A DNA stretch of 5,120 bases, from positions 1 through 5,120 of the forward strand of contig SKSV01000241.1 of the NCBI GenBank assembly GCA_007122815.1. The letters run 5' to 3'. Shown here in pieces: positions 1-5,120 of this stretch. The DNA comes from Trueperaceae bacterium. Its GTDB lineage: Bacteria; Deinococcota; Deinococci; Deinococcales; Trueperaceae. Under the pieces are notes generated by a model, which worked only from the letters and a program-made list of their open reading frames with translations, did no database searches and was not told the DNA's origin. The translations under genes and the position numbers were made by a program. How positions within the stretch are numbered: the first letter of the stretch is position 1; every line of letters begins with the position of its first letter.

Positions 1-86
1 CCGAGGGCGAACCGATGGAGCTGCCCGGGCTCGGCCAGGTGTACTCGCAGCACGTGTACGTGGTCGACCCGATGTCATTGCCCTGA
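1..86 (+). CDS. 3' end of an unidentified plus-strand gene
   Basis: Only the last 27 codons are present. Reading from base 3 gives a tail that includes the stretch LGQVYSQHVYVVDP and ends in SLP before a TGA at 84-86. This frame has a balanced, protein-like composition, whereas the other two forward frames give Arg/Ser/Cys-rich translations typical of shadow frames in high-GC DNA. The fragment is too short to assign a family. It runs toward the membrane-protein gene at 262-999, with a strong hairpin between them, which fits a gene ending here. Whether this is the true frame is an inference from composition only. Confidence 0.5.
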   Translation, partial: EGEPMELPGLGQVYSQHVYVVDPMSLP

Positions 87-135
87 GTGACGGATCTGGG
101 CTGCGACACTCATCGCGGCCCTCCGGTGCAGTTGC

Positions 136-163
136 GAGGAGCGGCCCGTGTTGGTCGCTCCTC
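136..163. terminator. GC-rich hairpin between convergent genes, probable terminator
   Basis: GAGGAGCG (136-143) and CGCTCCTC (156-163) are perfect inverted repeats. The stem can be extended inward by GCC/GGT (one G-U pair) to 11 base pairs, closing a 6-base loop. It lies 50 bases after the plus-strand stop at 84-86 and about 100 bases beyond the minus-strand stop at 262, where a bidirectional terminator would be expected. There is no good T-run on either side (only CCCTTT downstream on the plus strand), so it is not a textbook intrinsic terminator. The rest of 87-261 shows no credible gene. Confidence 0.5.
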
Positions 164-261
164 TGCCCTTTGGGTCCAGGTAGTCGCTCCGTCGGCACCG
201 TGTGCAGACCCCTCGCGGCGGCTCGTCGCGGTACGCCACGCCCGCCCGCGTCCATCGACCC

Positions 262-999
262 TCACGAACGCAGCAGGCCCGCCAGGACCTGCGCGTCCTC
301 GTCGCTGGTCATGTGCAGCGCGAAACGCACCTCCAGCCCGTCCTCGTCAGGAGCGAAGAACGACACCGGGCGAGCGCCGAGCATCACGTTCAGGGCACGC
401 ATGTAGGGCAACAGCACCACGTCGAGTCCGCCCTTGGACCACCCTGGCCCCACGTCGACCTCGCGCACGCTCGTCCGCGGCACCTCCAACGCGCGGAAAC
501 GCCCCGTCTCGAGGCTCTCGAACTCACCGAGCCCCGGCCACAAACCCGCGCCGAGCGACGACACCAGCCAGCTGAGCACGAAGGCCGCAACGGCCAGCCA
601 CACCAGAACGGCGCTCCAGACCACGAGCGCGCCCGCCGCTAGCGGCGCCACTGCCGCCAGCAACAGCGCCTGCACGACGATCCAGGCGCGGTACAAACCT
701 CGCGGCACGCGCGGCCCCGCGATCGAAACGGTCTCTGGACCCACCACCACGCGGACCCGACCCGCGAAGCGGGCGCCCACCCGGTACGACCACGCATCGA
801 AGGCTCGCTGTCCCTCGGGCACGACCGCGCCGACCAAGCCCGACTCGAGCGCACTACCCTCACGGAGGCGTGCCAGCGCACCTGCACGGCGCGAGAACAG
901 CCGGAAGACGGCTGCCCCGAACCACGCGAACGAGGCCGCCGCAACGAGGGCGATGACGAACGTCTGCCACACCGTCTGCCAAAACGAGCCAGCGATCAT
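262..999 (-). CDS. Unknown membrane protein with three predicted helices
   Basis: A 245-residue protein that I do not recognise. Hydrophobic segments lie at about residues 12-35, 104-124 and 126-148, the last two forming a hairpin. Between helix 1 and the pair is a soluble stretch (about 36-103) with a beta-like part, GRVRVVVGPETVSIAGP. The C-terminal 95 residues are soluble, beginning GEFESLETG and continuing with alternating strand-like patterns. Soluble beta-rich parts around a helical hairpin recall bacterial PH-like membrane proteins, but that is only a resemblance. The ATG at 997-999 is preceded by GGAGGT with a short 3-base gap, and no other in-frame start lies just upstream. The overlapping plus-strand frames are rich in Arg, Ser and Thr and lack hydrophobic segments, which supports this strand. 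It is the last gene of the minus-strand series. Confidence 0.8.
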   Translation of the reverse strand: MIAGSFWQTVWQTFVIALVAAASFAWFGAAVFRLFSRRAGALARLREGSALESGLVGAVVPEGQRAFDAWSYRVGARFAGRVRVVVGPETVSIAGPRVPRGLYRAWIVVQALLLAAVAPLAAGALVVWSAVLVWLAVAAFVLSWLVSSLGAGLWPGLGEFESLETGRFRALEVPRTSVREVDVGPGWSKGGLDVVLLPYMRALNVMLGARPVSFFAPDEDGLEVRFALHMTSDEDAQVLAGLLRS

Positions 1000-1024
1000 G
1001 ACACCTCCGGTCGAGCCCGCACCA

Positions 1025-1102
1025 TCATGCGGCCGCGTTGAAGCAGTGCGCTGCGAAGTAGCGATGGCCGGCCTCGAGGTCGAGGCGGGGCGGCGATGTC
1101 AC
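1025..1102 (-). pseudogene. 25-codon ORF with its own RBS, likely 5' stump of a truncated gene
   Basis: On the minus strand a strong AGGAGGT lies 4 bases before a GTG (1100-1102) that opens 25 codons ending in TGA at 1025-1027. The peptide ends HRYFAAHCFNAAA. From memory, and unchecked, HRYFA-x-x-CFN resembles the N-terminal part of a small bacterial protein family in which FN is followed within a few residues by W and an acidic segment. Here the frame stops just after FNAAA, and the next 25 bases lead directly to the membrane-protein start. The ORF sits 24 bases after the DinB stop. It may be a gene remnant left after deletion, or a genuine very small protein or leader peptide. The RBS and gene-like peptide make chance less likely, but its status is inference. 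Confidence 0.4.
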
Positions 1103-1126
1103 GTGCACCTCCTACGTTGCCGCGCG

Positions 1127-1690
1127 TCAGGTGGAGGGGAAGCCCTCGTGCTCACGCACGCGCTGCGCTTGCGTCAGGTGGCGAAGCGTGTGTTGCGGCA
1201 ATGCTCGGAGCCAGATGCCTACGGGAAACCGCAGCAGCGCCAGCGCGGGGGACGGAACCCGCAGGCTCGCCAGGTCGAGGCCGTCCGCTGACTGGACCAC
1301 CTGCCCGAAGCTCGCCTGGACGCTCTCGAAGCGCGCGACGACGGCAGCTAGATCGAGGTCCGAGGCGGACGGCCGGTACACACTGGGGGTGCGCGTCCCG
1401 CGACCACGGCCTGGTCCTTGCGCCGACAGGAACCAACGGCCGAGCCAGCCGTAGCGGAACGGACCGGTGGCGGTCGCACCGCGCGCCTGCGCGTCGGCGA
1501 TCACCGTCTGCAGCCCGGGCAGCACAGCTTCGGTCACGATGCGCACGTGGTCGAGGCACTGCGCGACCGACCAGCGCTTCGGCGCGGGGCACCAGTTCGC
1601 CTGCTGGTCGCTCAGGTCATGCACGAGCATGCGCCAGCCGTCCGTCGCGGCCTCGTGGTCGGTGCGTGCGGTCGCGAGCTCGGGATGCAT
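1127..1690 (-). CDS. DinB-family putative metal-dependent protein
   Basis: A 187-residue protein of the DinB/YfiT-like four-helix-bundle superfamily. The hallmark motif near residues 40-49 is WSVAQCLDHV, giving the first metal-ligand candidate, His48. The second cluster near the C-terminus is QHTLRHLTQAQ, with His167 and His171 completing the usual three-histidine site. Family members include thiol-dependent S-transferases (bacillithiol, mycothiol) and many proteins of unknown role, and the substrate here cannot be inferred. The name does not imply the E. coli DNA polymerase DinB. The frame stays open to 1774, but I chose the ATG at 1688-1690. Starting upstream would overlap the preceding gene and add a low-complexity N-terminus, while MHPEL followed by a helix fits the family. 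No Shine-Dalgarno precedes this ATG; instead a TACACT hexamer sits 6 bases upstream, so the mRNA may be leaderless. Confidence 0.88.
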   Translation of the reverse strand: MHPELATARTDHEAATDGWRMLVHDLSDQQANWCPAPKRWSVAQCLDHVRIVTEAVLPGLQTVIADAQARGATATGPFRYGWLGRWFLSAQGPGRGRGTRTPSVYRPSASDLDLAAVVARFESVQASFGQVVQSADGLDLASLRVPSPALALLRFPVGIWLRALPQHTLRHLTQAQRVREHEGFPST

Positions 1691-1696
1691 GCGCGC

Positions 1697-1702
1697 AGTG
1701 TA
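1697..1702 (-). promoter_or_regulatory. -10-like hexamer placed for a leaderless dinB-family transcript
   Basis: Read on the minus strand, TACACT (4 of 6 matches to TATAAT, with the key TA...T) ends 6 bases before the A of the ATG at 1690. That is where a -10 box must be for transcription to start on the start codon itself. No Shine-Dalgarno is present before this ATG, unlike the other genes here. No convincing -35 is found 16-18 bases upstream, so the evidence is positional only. Confidence 0.3.
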
Positions 1703-1737
1703 AACGCGGGGCCTGGCGCAGGATGAGCTAACGGACG

Positions 1738-2325
1738 TCAGCGAGTCATACCCTTCGGCGCCCCCTGGATCCACCGCCTGCGCGCCGCCGAGGCCTCGAC
1801 GATCTGCTCGAGTCGCCGTAACCGCGTCTCCTCACGCTTCGCAGAGAGGACCCAACCGATGGCGGTGCGTCGGTACGACGGTGACTGCGCCAGGAAGAAG
1901 GTCCAGGCCGCCTCGTCGCGCTCGCGGAAGGAGCGGGCGTAGGGCTCGGGTAGATCCTGCGGGCGCTCCTCGTACGTGTACCCGGCCAGCTCATCGGCCT
2001 TGCGCCCCTCGTACGCGGTCAGCCCGGCCGGCCGCATCCGCCCCTCAGCGATCAGCGCCTCGACCCGACCCAGGTTCACGCGGCTCCAGTTGCTCCCCTG
2101 GCGGCGAGGCGTGAAGCGGATCGTGTAGCGCTCGTCGTCGATGCGGCGGCGGAGGCCGTCGATCCAGCCGAAGCAGAGCGCCTCGTCCACGGATTCGGGC
2201 CAGGTCATCGAGGGCGTGCCCGTGCCCTTCTTGTAGTAGCCGACCCACAACTCGTCAGAGCTGGCGTGGTTCGTCTCGAGCCAGGCTCGGAACTCGGAGG
2301 GCGAGCGGAAGTAGATCGGGTTCAT
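1738..2325 (-). CDS. YdeI/OmpD-associated family protein
   Basis: A 195-residue protein closely matching the YdeI/OmpD-associated family (often annotated as bacteriocin-protection protein), of about the usual full length. The family core is clear at residues 41-101: TWPESVDEALCFGWIDG, followed by RRIDDERYTIRFTPRR, GSNWSRVN and LIAEGRMRPAG. The C-terminal third (about 135-195) is a basic helical segment. The biochemical role is not established, so the annotation is by family only. Two adjacent ATGs occur at 2326-2328 and 2323-2325. AGAGG on the minus strand lies 4 bases before the first and 7 before the second, so I favour the second. The stop of the upstream SQD1-like gene is only 24-27 bases away, suggesting co-transcription. 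Confidence 0.9.
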   Translation of the reverse strand: MNPIYFRSPSEFRAWLETNHASSDELWVGYYKKGTGTPSMTWPESVDEALCFGWIDGLRRRIDDERYTIRFTPRRQGSNWSRVNLGRVEALIAEGRMRPAGLTAYEGRKADELAGYTYEERPQDLPEPYARSFRERDEAAWTFFLAQSPSYRRTAIGWVLSAKREETRLRRLEQIVEASAARRRWIQGAPKGMTR

Positions 2326-2352
2326 CATCCCACCTCTTCCCGGTCCCACCCG

Positions 2353-3570
2353 TCAGGTCGGCGTCAACTCCTGCGGCGCAGCCTCGGGCGGCACCCCTGG
2401 CGCCTGCCGGCGGGTCCAGGTGCTGGTGCAGGGGATCTTGGTCAGGTCGGCGCGGTGCGCGTACCGCCGAGCCACGTCGGTCACCTCGCAGAGCAAGCCT
2501 TCCGAGAGCGTCGTAGGCCGCAACCCCATGTCGAGGAAGAGATCGTTGACAACGTGCAGATCGTTCTCCGCCGCCTCGTTGCGCGGGTTCGGAACGAACT
2601 CCACGTGCGCACCAGTCGAACCCGCCACCAACTGCGCCAGATCACGCACACGATGCGTCTCCGTCATCTGGTTCAGGATCCGCACCCGCTCACCTCGCTC
2701 GGGCGGGTTCTCCAAGGCCAACTGCACACAGCGCACCGTGTCACGGATGTGGATGAACGCACGCGTCTGACCACCCGTGCCATGCACCGTCAACGGGTAG
2801 CCCACCGCGGCCTGCATCAAGAAGCGGTTCAGCACCGTGCCGTAGTCACCGTCGTAATCGAAACGGTTGATCAGCCGCTCGTCACGCAACGTCTGAGGCG
2901 TGTTCGTGCCCCACACGATCCCCTGATGCAGATCCGTGATCCGCAAGCCATCGTTCTTGGCGTAGTACGCGAAGAACAGTTGATCCTGCGTCTTCGTCAT
3001 GTGATAGATCGAACCCGGGTTCGCCGGGTAGAGGATCTCCTGACGAACTCGTGTGCCGTCCTCCGTGGTGACCTCGACCGGCAGGTAACCCTCGGGGATC
3101 CTCATGCCAGCCGTGCCGTACCCATACACACCCATCGTGCCCAAGTGCGCGAGATGCACGTCCAGACCGCTCTCCACGATCGCCGCGAGCACGTTGTGGG
3201 TAGCGTTGAGGTTGTTGTCCACCGTGTACCGCTTGTGACGGCTAGACTTCATGGAGTACGGCGCCGCACGCTGCTCGGCGAAGTGCACGATCGCGTCCGG
3301 ACGCTCACCGACGATCAGCTCCAGCAGACGCTCGTACTCACGCGCCACGTCAACGCGCTCGGAACCGATCGCGCGGCCACCAAGCTCCCGCCACACCCTC
3401 AAGCGCGTACCCAAAGGCACGATCGGTGTCAGCGAGTAAGCCTCCAGCTCGTGCTCTATGGCGCGACGCGAGAGGTTGTCGACGATCACCACATCGTGCC
3501 CCAGATCAGCGAGGTGCAAGGCGGTTGGCCACCCGCAGAAACCGTCACCACCCAAGATCAGGATGCGCAT
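2353..3570 (-). CDS. SQD1-family NAD-dependent sugar-nucleotide enzyme (UDP-sulfoquinovose synthase-like)
   Basis: A 405-residue extended short-chain dehydrogenase of the SQD1/SqdB family, whose founding members convert UDP-glucose and sulfite to UDP-sulfoquinovose for sulfolipid head groups. The N-terminal Rossmann motif is GGDGFCGWPTALHL (residues 7-20), with the NAD ribose-binding acidic residue in VIVDNLSRR. Other family signatures are VHFAEQRAAPYSM (95-107), LGTMGVYG (143-150), the YxxxK pair Tyr189/Lys193, TDLHQGIVWG (212-221), NRFDYDGDYGTVLNRF (235-250), HGTGGQTRAFIHIRDTV (263-279) and VPNPRNEAAEN (326-336). The Glu of plant SQD1 TMGEYG is Val148 here, and the segment between TMG and YxxxK is longer than in plant SQD1, so this may be a paralogous branch with another product. 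The ATG at 3568-3570 starts exactly at the Rossmann strand and has AAGGT 5 bases upstream. The sampled stretches of this gene have lower G+C than its neighbours. Family assignment is firm; the exact reaction is uncertain. Confidence 0.9.
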   Translation of the reverse strand: MRILILGGDGFCGWPTALHLADLGHDVVIVDNLSRRAIEHELEAYSLTPIVPLGTRLRVWRELGGRAIGSERVDVAREYERLLELIVGERPDAIVHFAEQRAAPYSMKSSRHKRYTVDNNLNATHNVLAAIVESGLDVHLAHLGTMGVYGYGTAGMRIPEGYLPVEVTTEDGTRVRQEILYPANPGSIYHMTKTQDQLFFAYYAKNDGLRITDLHQGIVWGTNTPQTLRDERLINRFDYDGDYGTVLNRFLMQAAVGYPLTVHGTGGQTRAFIHIRDTVRCVQLALENPPERGERVRILNQMTETHRVRDLAQLVAGSTGAHVEFVPNPRNEAAENDLHVVNDLFLDMGLRPTTLSEGLLCEVTDVARRYAHRADLTKIPCTSTWTRRQAPGVPPEAAPQELTPT

Positions 3571-3582
3571 GCTGCACCTTAA

Positions 3583-3613
3583 CAGCGGGACCGCTGCCAC
3601 CGCTGTCGCAGCG
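3583..3613. repeat. Pair of CAGCG/CGCTG inverted repeats, possible operator
   Basis: CAGCGG-GA-CCGCTG (3583-3596) is a perfect 6+2+6 palindrome, and CGCTG-TCG-CAGCG (3601-3613) is a second inverted repeat made of the same half-site. The first lies 13 bases upstream of the SQD1-like ATG. Two such elements in 31 bases before a start codon suggest a regulator binding site or a structured leader, though short GC palindromes are common in GC-rich DNA. Confidence 0.3.
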
Positions 3614-3755
3614 CACCGTCTGCTGAGCGTGCCGAGGTCGCATGGTCCGCTTGCCCCGGCCGAGGCTCAGCGCTACGGACTGGGCGTATACGGCCATGCG
3701 GGCCACCCAGGCTGCAAGGATCGTGTTGTCCTCCATGGTGTAATCTTGACAGCAG

Positions 3756-3760
3756 GGAGG
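3756..3760 (+). promoter_or_regulatory. Ribosome binding site of vapB
   Basis: GGAGG lies 6 bases before the ATG at 3767. It decides the start, since the frame stays open to 3458 but no comparable site precedes earlier start codons. A complementary TCCTCC lies at 3729-3734. Confidence 0.75.
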
Positions 3761-3766
3761 AATCTG

Positions 3767-4036
3767 ATGGCGCTGAACATCAAGAACCCTGCCGTCGAGC
3801 GGCTGGCCACCGAAGTGGCGGGACGCCTGGGGGTCAGCAAGGCCGAAGCTGTGCGCCGGGCGCTCGAGGCGCAGTTGGAGAGGGTGGCCGAGCCGAGCCA
3901 CGCGGAGCGAACCGCGCAGCTGGTTGAGTTCCTCGAGCGCGACGTGTGGCCGTTCGTTCCGACCGATGCCCTCGGCCGCGCGCCCGACAAACGCGAACGC
4001 GAACGCATCCTCGGGTACGGCGAGGAGGGCGTGTGA
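3767..4036 (+). CDS. vapB: VapB-type antitoxin (Rv0623-like family)
   Basis: An 89-residue antitoxin of the PSK_trans_fac/Rv0623-like VapB family. It should bind the operator DNA of its own operon through its N-terminus and neutralise the toxin with its C-terminus. The N-terminus MALNIKNPAVERLATEVAGR followed by LGVSKAEAVRRALE (residues 21-34) is the ribbon-helix-helix region typical of the family. The segment WPFVPTDALGR and the end ILGYGEEGV are the characteristic C-terminal toxin-binding part. The ATG at 3767-3769 has an excellent GGAGG site. The stop codon overlaps the start of vapC in GTGA (4033-4036), the usual translational coupling in this operon type. Autoregulation by the VapBC complex is expected from the family but no clear operator is seen. 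Confidence 0.93.
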   Translation: MALNIKNPAVERLATEVAGRLGVSKAEAVRRALEAQLERVAEPSHAERTAQLVEFLERDVWPFVPTDALGRAPDKRERERILGYGEEGV

Positions 4037-4422
4037 TCGTCGATTCCAGCGCGCTCGTGGCGGTTCTGCTACGTGAGTCGGGATGGGAGCGCGTCGCTGG
4101 TGCCCTAGCGACGCCCGCCCACGTGGCTATCGGTGCGCCGACGCTGACGGCGACGGCCATCGTCCTGACCGCTAAGGGAGCACCTCCGACCCTGCTTCCG
4201 GCGGCGTTGCAGCGCACCGGCATCGAGGTCGTACCCTTCACCGAGCGTCACGCGCTCGTGGCGGGCGATGCCTACTCGACCTATGGCCGTGGCCGTCATG
4301 CGGCGTCGCTCAACTTCGGCGACTGCATGACGTACGCCGTGGCACGCTTGGCGCAGGCTCCCCTGCTGTTCGTGGGGAACGACTTCTCGCAGACGGATCT
4401 CGAACCCGTCCTCGCTACGTAG
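4033..4422 (+). CDS. vapC: VapC-type PIN-domain toxin with altered active site
   Basis: A 129-residue PIN-domain protein, normal VapC length, paired with the VapB upstream. VapC toxins are Mg-dependent ribonucleases that cut tRNA or rRNA. The first catalytic Asp is Asp4 in IVDSSALVAVLL, and the later acidic residues are Asp97 (LNFGDCMTYAVA) and Asp117 (FVGNDF), all in family contexts. The usual second acidic residue, in the conserved stretch written APTL-x-E-x-x-IVL, is Ala40 here (APTLTATAIVL), and a second Glu often found at about 46 is Thr. The enzyme may therefore be weak or inactive, or use another residue. The start is a GTG at 4033-4035 inside the vapB stop, with GGAGG (4024-4028) 4 bases upstream; no ATG is available at that position. 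Confidence 0.92.
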   Translation: MIVDSSALVAVLLRESGWERVAGALATPAHVAIGAPTLTATAIVLTAKGAPPTLLPAALQRTGIEVVPFTERHALVAGDAYSTYGRGRHAASLNFGDCMTYAVARLAQAPLLFVGNDFSQTDLEPVLAT

Positions 4423-4456
4423 GGAGCATCGCCGGCCCCAACCGGACCGCGCCAGC

Positions 4457-4491
4457 GCGACTCGGTCGCCGTGATCGTCGCCACGCGGCGA
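4457..4491. terminator. Two weak hairpins between convergent vapC and DUF899 genes
   Basis: The 77-base gap between the two convergent stop codons contains GCGAC-TCG-GTCGC (4457-4469) and TCGCC-ACGC-GGCGA (4478-4491), each a perfect 5-base-pair stem. Neither is followed by a T-run in either direction. A terminator is expected in this position, but structures this short arise easily in GC-rich DNA. Confidence 0.2.
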
Positions 4492-4499
4492 AACCGTCC

Positions 4500-5096
4500 T
4501 CAGATCTGCGGAACCCACTCTCCTGACCCACCCGGCAACAGGTCGAAGAGAGGCCACACCGCGCAGTAGTCGTCCCCGGGTCCGAACTCGGCGCGCCCGC
4601 TGCGCGTCAGCGAACCGTCGGACGAGCGACGCAGCGCCGACACCCCCGGCAGCGAGACGCCCCCCTCGGTAGCGAACCCCAGGGCACGCGCCACCTCGCG
4701 CGTCGGGTCCGACACCATGACGAACGGCCAGCCCCGGGACGCCGCGAACTCACGCTGTACCTCGGGCGTGTCGGGTGTCATCAACACGAACGCGGAGCGC
4801 CGCGTTAAGTGGGGCAACAGGCCGACGAAGCCGTCGGCCCACAACGTGCAGTAGGCACAGGTCCGCCCCATGTTGTGCACGAGGAGCAGGTCGTCGTGCT
4901 CACCGAAGAGCTCAGACAAGCGCCGCGGCCCCTCACCCGTGCCGACCGCGAAGTCCTCTATCTGCTCCGGACCGCGACAGCGCCGCGCCGCCGACCGCTC
5001 CTCCTTGAGCGTCTCGATGCGCCGCTCCAGCTCCTCGATCTCGGCGTCGAGACGCGGGTCCGCACCGTACCTGCCAGGTCCGCGACTGCCTTCCAC
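4500..5096 (-). CDS. DUF899-family thioredoxin-like protein
   Basis: A 198-residue member of DUF899, thioredoxin-fold proteins with a CxxC motif and no defined substrate. The motif HNMGRTCAYCTLWADGF (residues 74-90) holds Cys80 and Cys83. Other family marks are FVLMTPDTPEVQREFA (103-118), RGWPFVMVSD (121-130), PGVSALRR (150-157) and the ending FGPGDDYCAVWPLFDLLP (171-188). Residues 16-40 form a charged helix likely to be a coiled coil, as in many relatives. The start is a GTG at 5094-5096, supported by AGGAGGT 4 bases upstream; no ATG lies near. The role is probably redox or thiol-related, by inference from the fold. It faces vapC convergently and is the first gene of a minus-strand unit beginning near the window end. 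Confidence 0.92.
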   Translation of the reverse strand: MEGSRGPGRYGADPRLDAEIEELERRIETLKEERSAARRCRGPEQIEDFAVGTGEGPRRLSELFGEHDDLLLVHNMGRTCAYCTLWADGFVGLLPHLTRRSAFVLMTPDTPEVQREFAASRGWPFVMVSDPTREVARALGFATEGGVSLPGVSALRRSSDGSLTRSGRAEFGPGDDYCAVWPLFDLLPGGSGEWVPQI

Positions 5097-5102
5097 TCCG
5101 AC

Positions 5103-5109
5103 CTCCTAC
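5103..5109 (-). promoter_or_regulatory. Ribosome binding site deciding the GTG start of the DUF899 gene
   Basis: Read on the minus strand, AGGAGGT is followed by 4 bases (CGGA on that strand) and then GTG at 5096. This is an excellent site and supports a GTG start rather than a later ATG. Confidence 0.7.
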
Positions 5110-5120
5110 GCTTGGCTGCG

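Larger units (their letters stand above)
3571..3766. promoter_or_regulatory. Divergent intergenic region between the SQD1-like gene and vapB
   Basis: This 196-base stretch must carry the start signals for transcripts leaving in both directions. Next to the SQD1-like start are a palindrome (3583-3596) and an adjacent inverted pair (3601-3613) built on CAGCG/CGCTG. Near vapB, TAATCT at 3741-3746 could be a -10 box leaving a 14-base leader, but no matching -35 is seen at 16-18 bases. TTGACA at 3746-3751 is too close to the gene to act as its -35. ORFs crossing the region look like shadow frames. Confidence 0.5.

Noticed and set aside
996..1028. 10-codon minus-strand mini-ORF (starting MMVRARP) whose stop overlaps the membrane-protein ATG in ATGA
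   Set aside because: The overlap geometry is attractive for coupling, but there is no good RBS for it, and ten codons between two other signals can easily arise by chance.
1064..1087. Nested palindromes GGCCGGCC and CCTCGAGG
   Set aside because: They lie inside the small ORF and are short GC palindromes expected by chance in this composition.
434..1291. 285-codon plus-strand open frame across the membrane-protein gene and into dinB
   Set aside because: It has a Thr/Ser/Arg/Ala-rich, low-complexity composition, lacks a recognisable motif, and crosses two better-supported minus-strand genes.
262..3570. The minus-strand gene series as a new defence or biosynthetic system
   Set aside because: The genes are common stand-alone families with no shared pathway, no ATPase, nuclease or transferase partner, and no repeated module. 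Close spacing alone does not support a system.
2266..3582. 438-codon plus-strand open frame opposite the SQD1-like gene
   Set aside because: It is antisense to a gene with unmistakable family motifs, is rich in Arg, His, Val and Thr with no recognisable domain, and is the kind of open frame GC-biased codon use creates.
3746..3751. TTGACA as a -35 box for vapB
   Set aside because: It lies 15 bases before the ATG, so the -10 box would fall inside the gene, and no suitable hexamer is there.
3545..3901. Minus-strand ORF through the divergent region and into vapB
   Set aside because: It overlaps both the start of the SQD1-like gene and much of vapB, and it has no family resemblance. An internal part starting MEDNTILAAW looks slightly gene-like but has no clear support.

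Overview
The window is about two-thirds G+C, densely coded, and clearly bacterial. It holds VapBC toxin-antitoxin genes, DinB-, YdeI- and DUF899-family genes, Shine-Dalgarno sites and GTG starts. This gene mix is common in Deinococcota, Actinomycetota and Chloroflexota, and the sequence alone does not let me choose among them. I see no rRNA, tRNA, CRISPR array, insertion sequence or phage gene.

Layout: (1) 1-86 is the 3' end of a plus-strand gene, ending in an intergenic stretch with a strong hairpin at 136-163 that probably terminates transcription. (2) From 262 to 3570 all genes lie on the minus strand. In transcription order they are an SQD1-family (UDP-sulfoquinovose synthase-like) sugar-nucleotide enzyme (3570-2353), a YdeI/OmpD-associated family protein (2325-1738), a DinB-family protein (1690-1127), a very short ORF with its own ribosome binding site (1102-1025) that looks like the 5' stump of a larger gene, and a three-helix membrane protein of unknown function (999-262). 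Gaps are only 24-47 bases, so co-transcription is possible. A -10-like hexamer exactly placed for a leaderless start suggests dinB may also be transcribed on its own. (3) 3571-3766 is a divergent intergenic region with a cluster of CAGCG/CGCTG half-sites next to the SQD1-like gene. (4) 3767-4422 is a plus-strand vapB-vapC pair overlapping by 4 bases. (5) 4500-5096 is a minus-strand DUF899 (thioredoxin-like) gene, convergent with vapC.

Apart from vapBC, the genes do not form one recognisable pathway. The SQD1-like enzyme could feed sulfolipid or sulfosugar glycan synthesis, but no glycosyltransferase partner (SqdX/SQD2-like) lies in the window. I do not see a convincing new multi-gene system. 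The points most worth a second look are the VapC whose usual second active-site acidic residue is replaced by alanine, the SQD1-like enzyme with Val in place of the active-site Glu of TMGEYG, the truncated-looking small ORF, and the possible leaderless dinB promoter.
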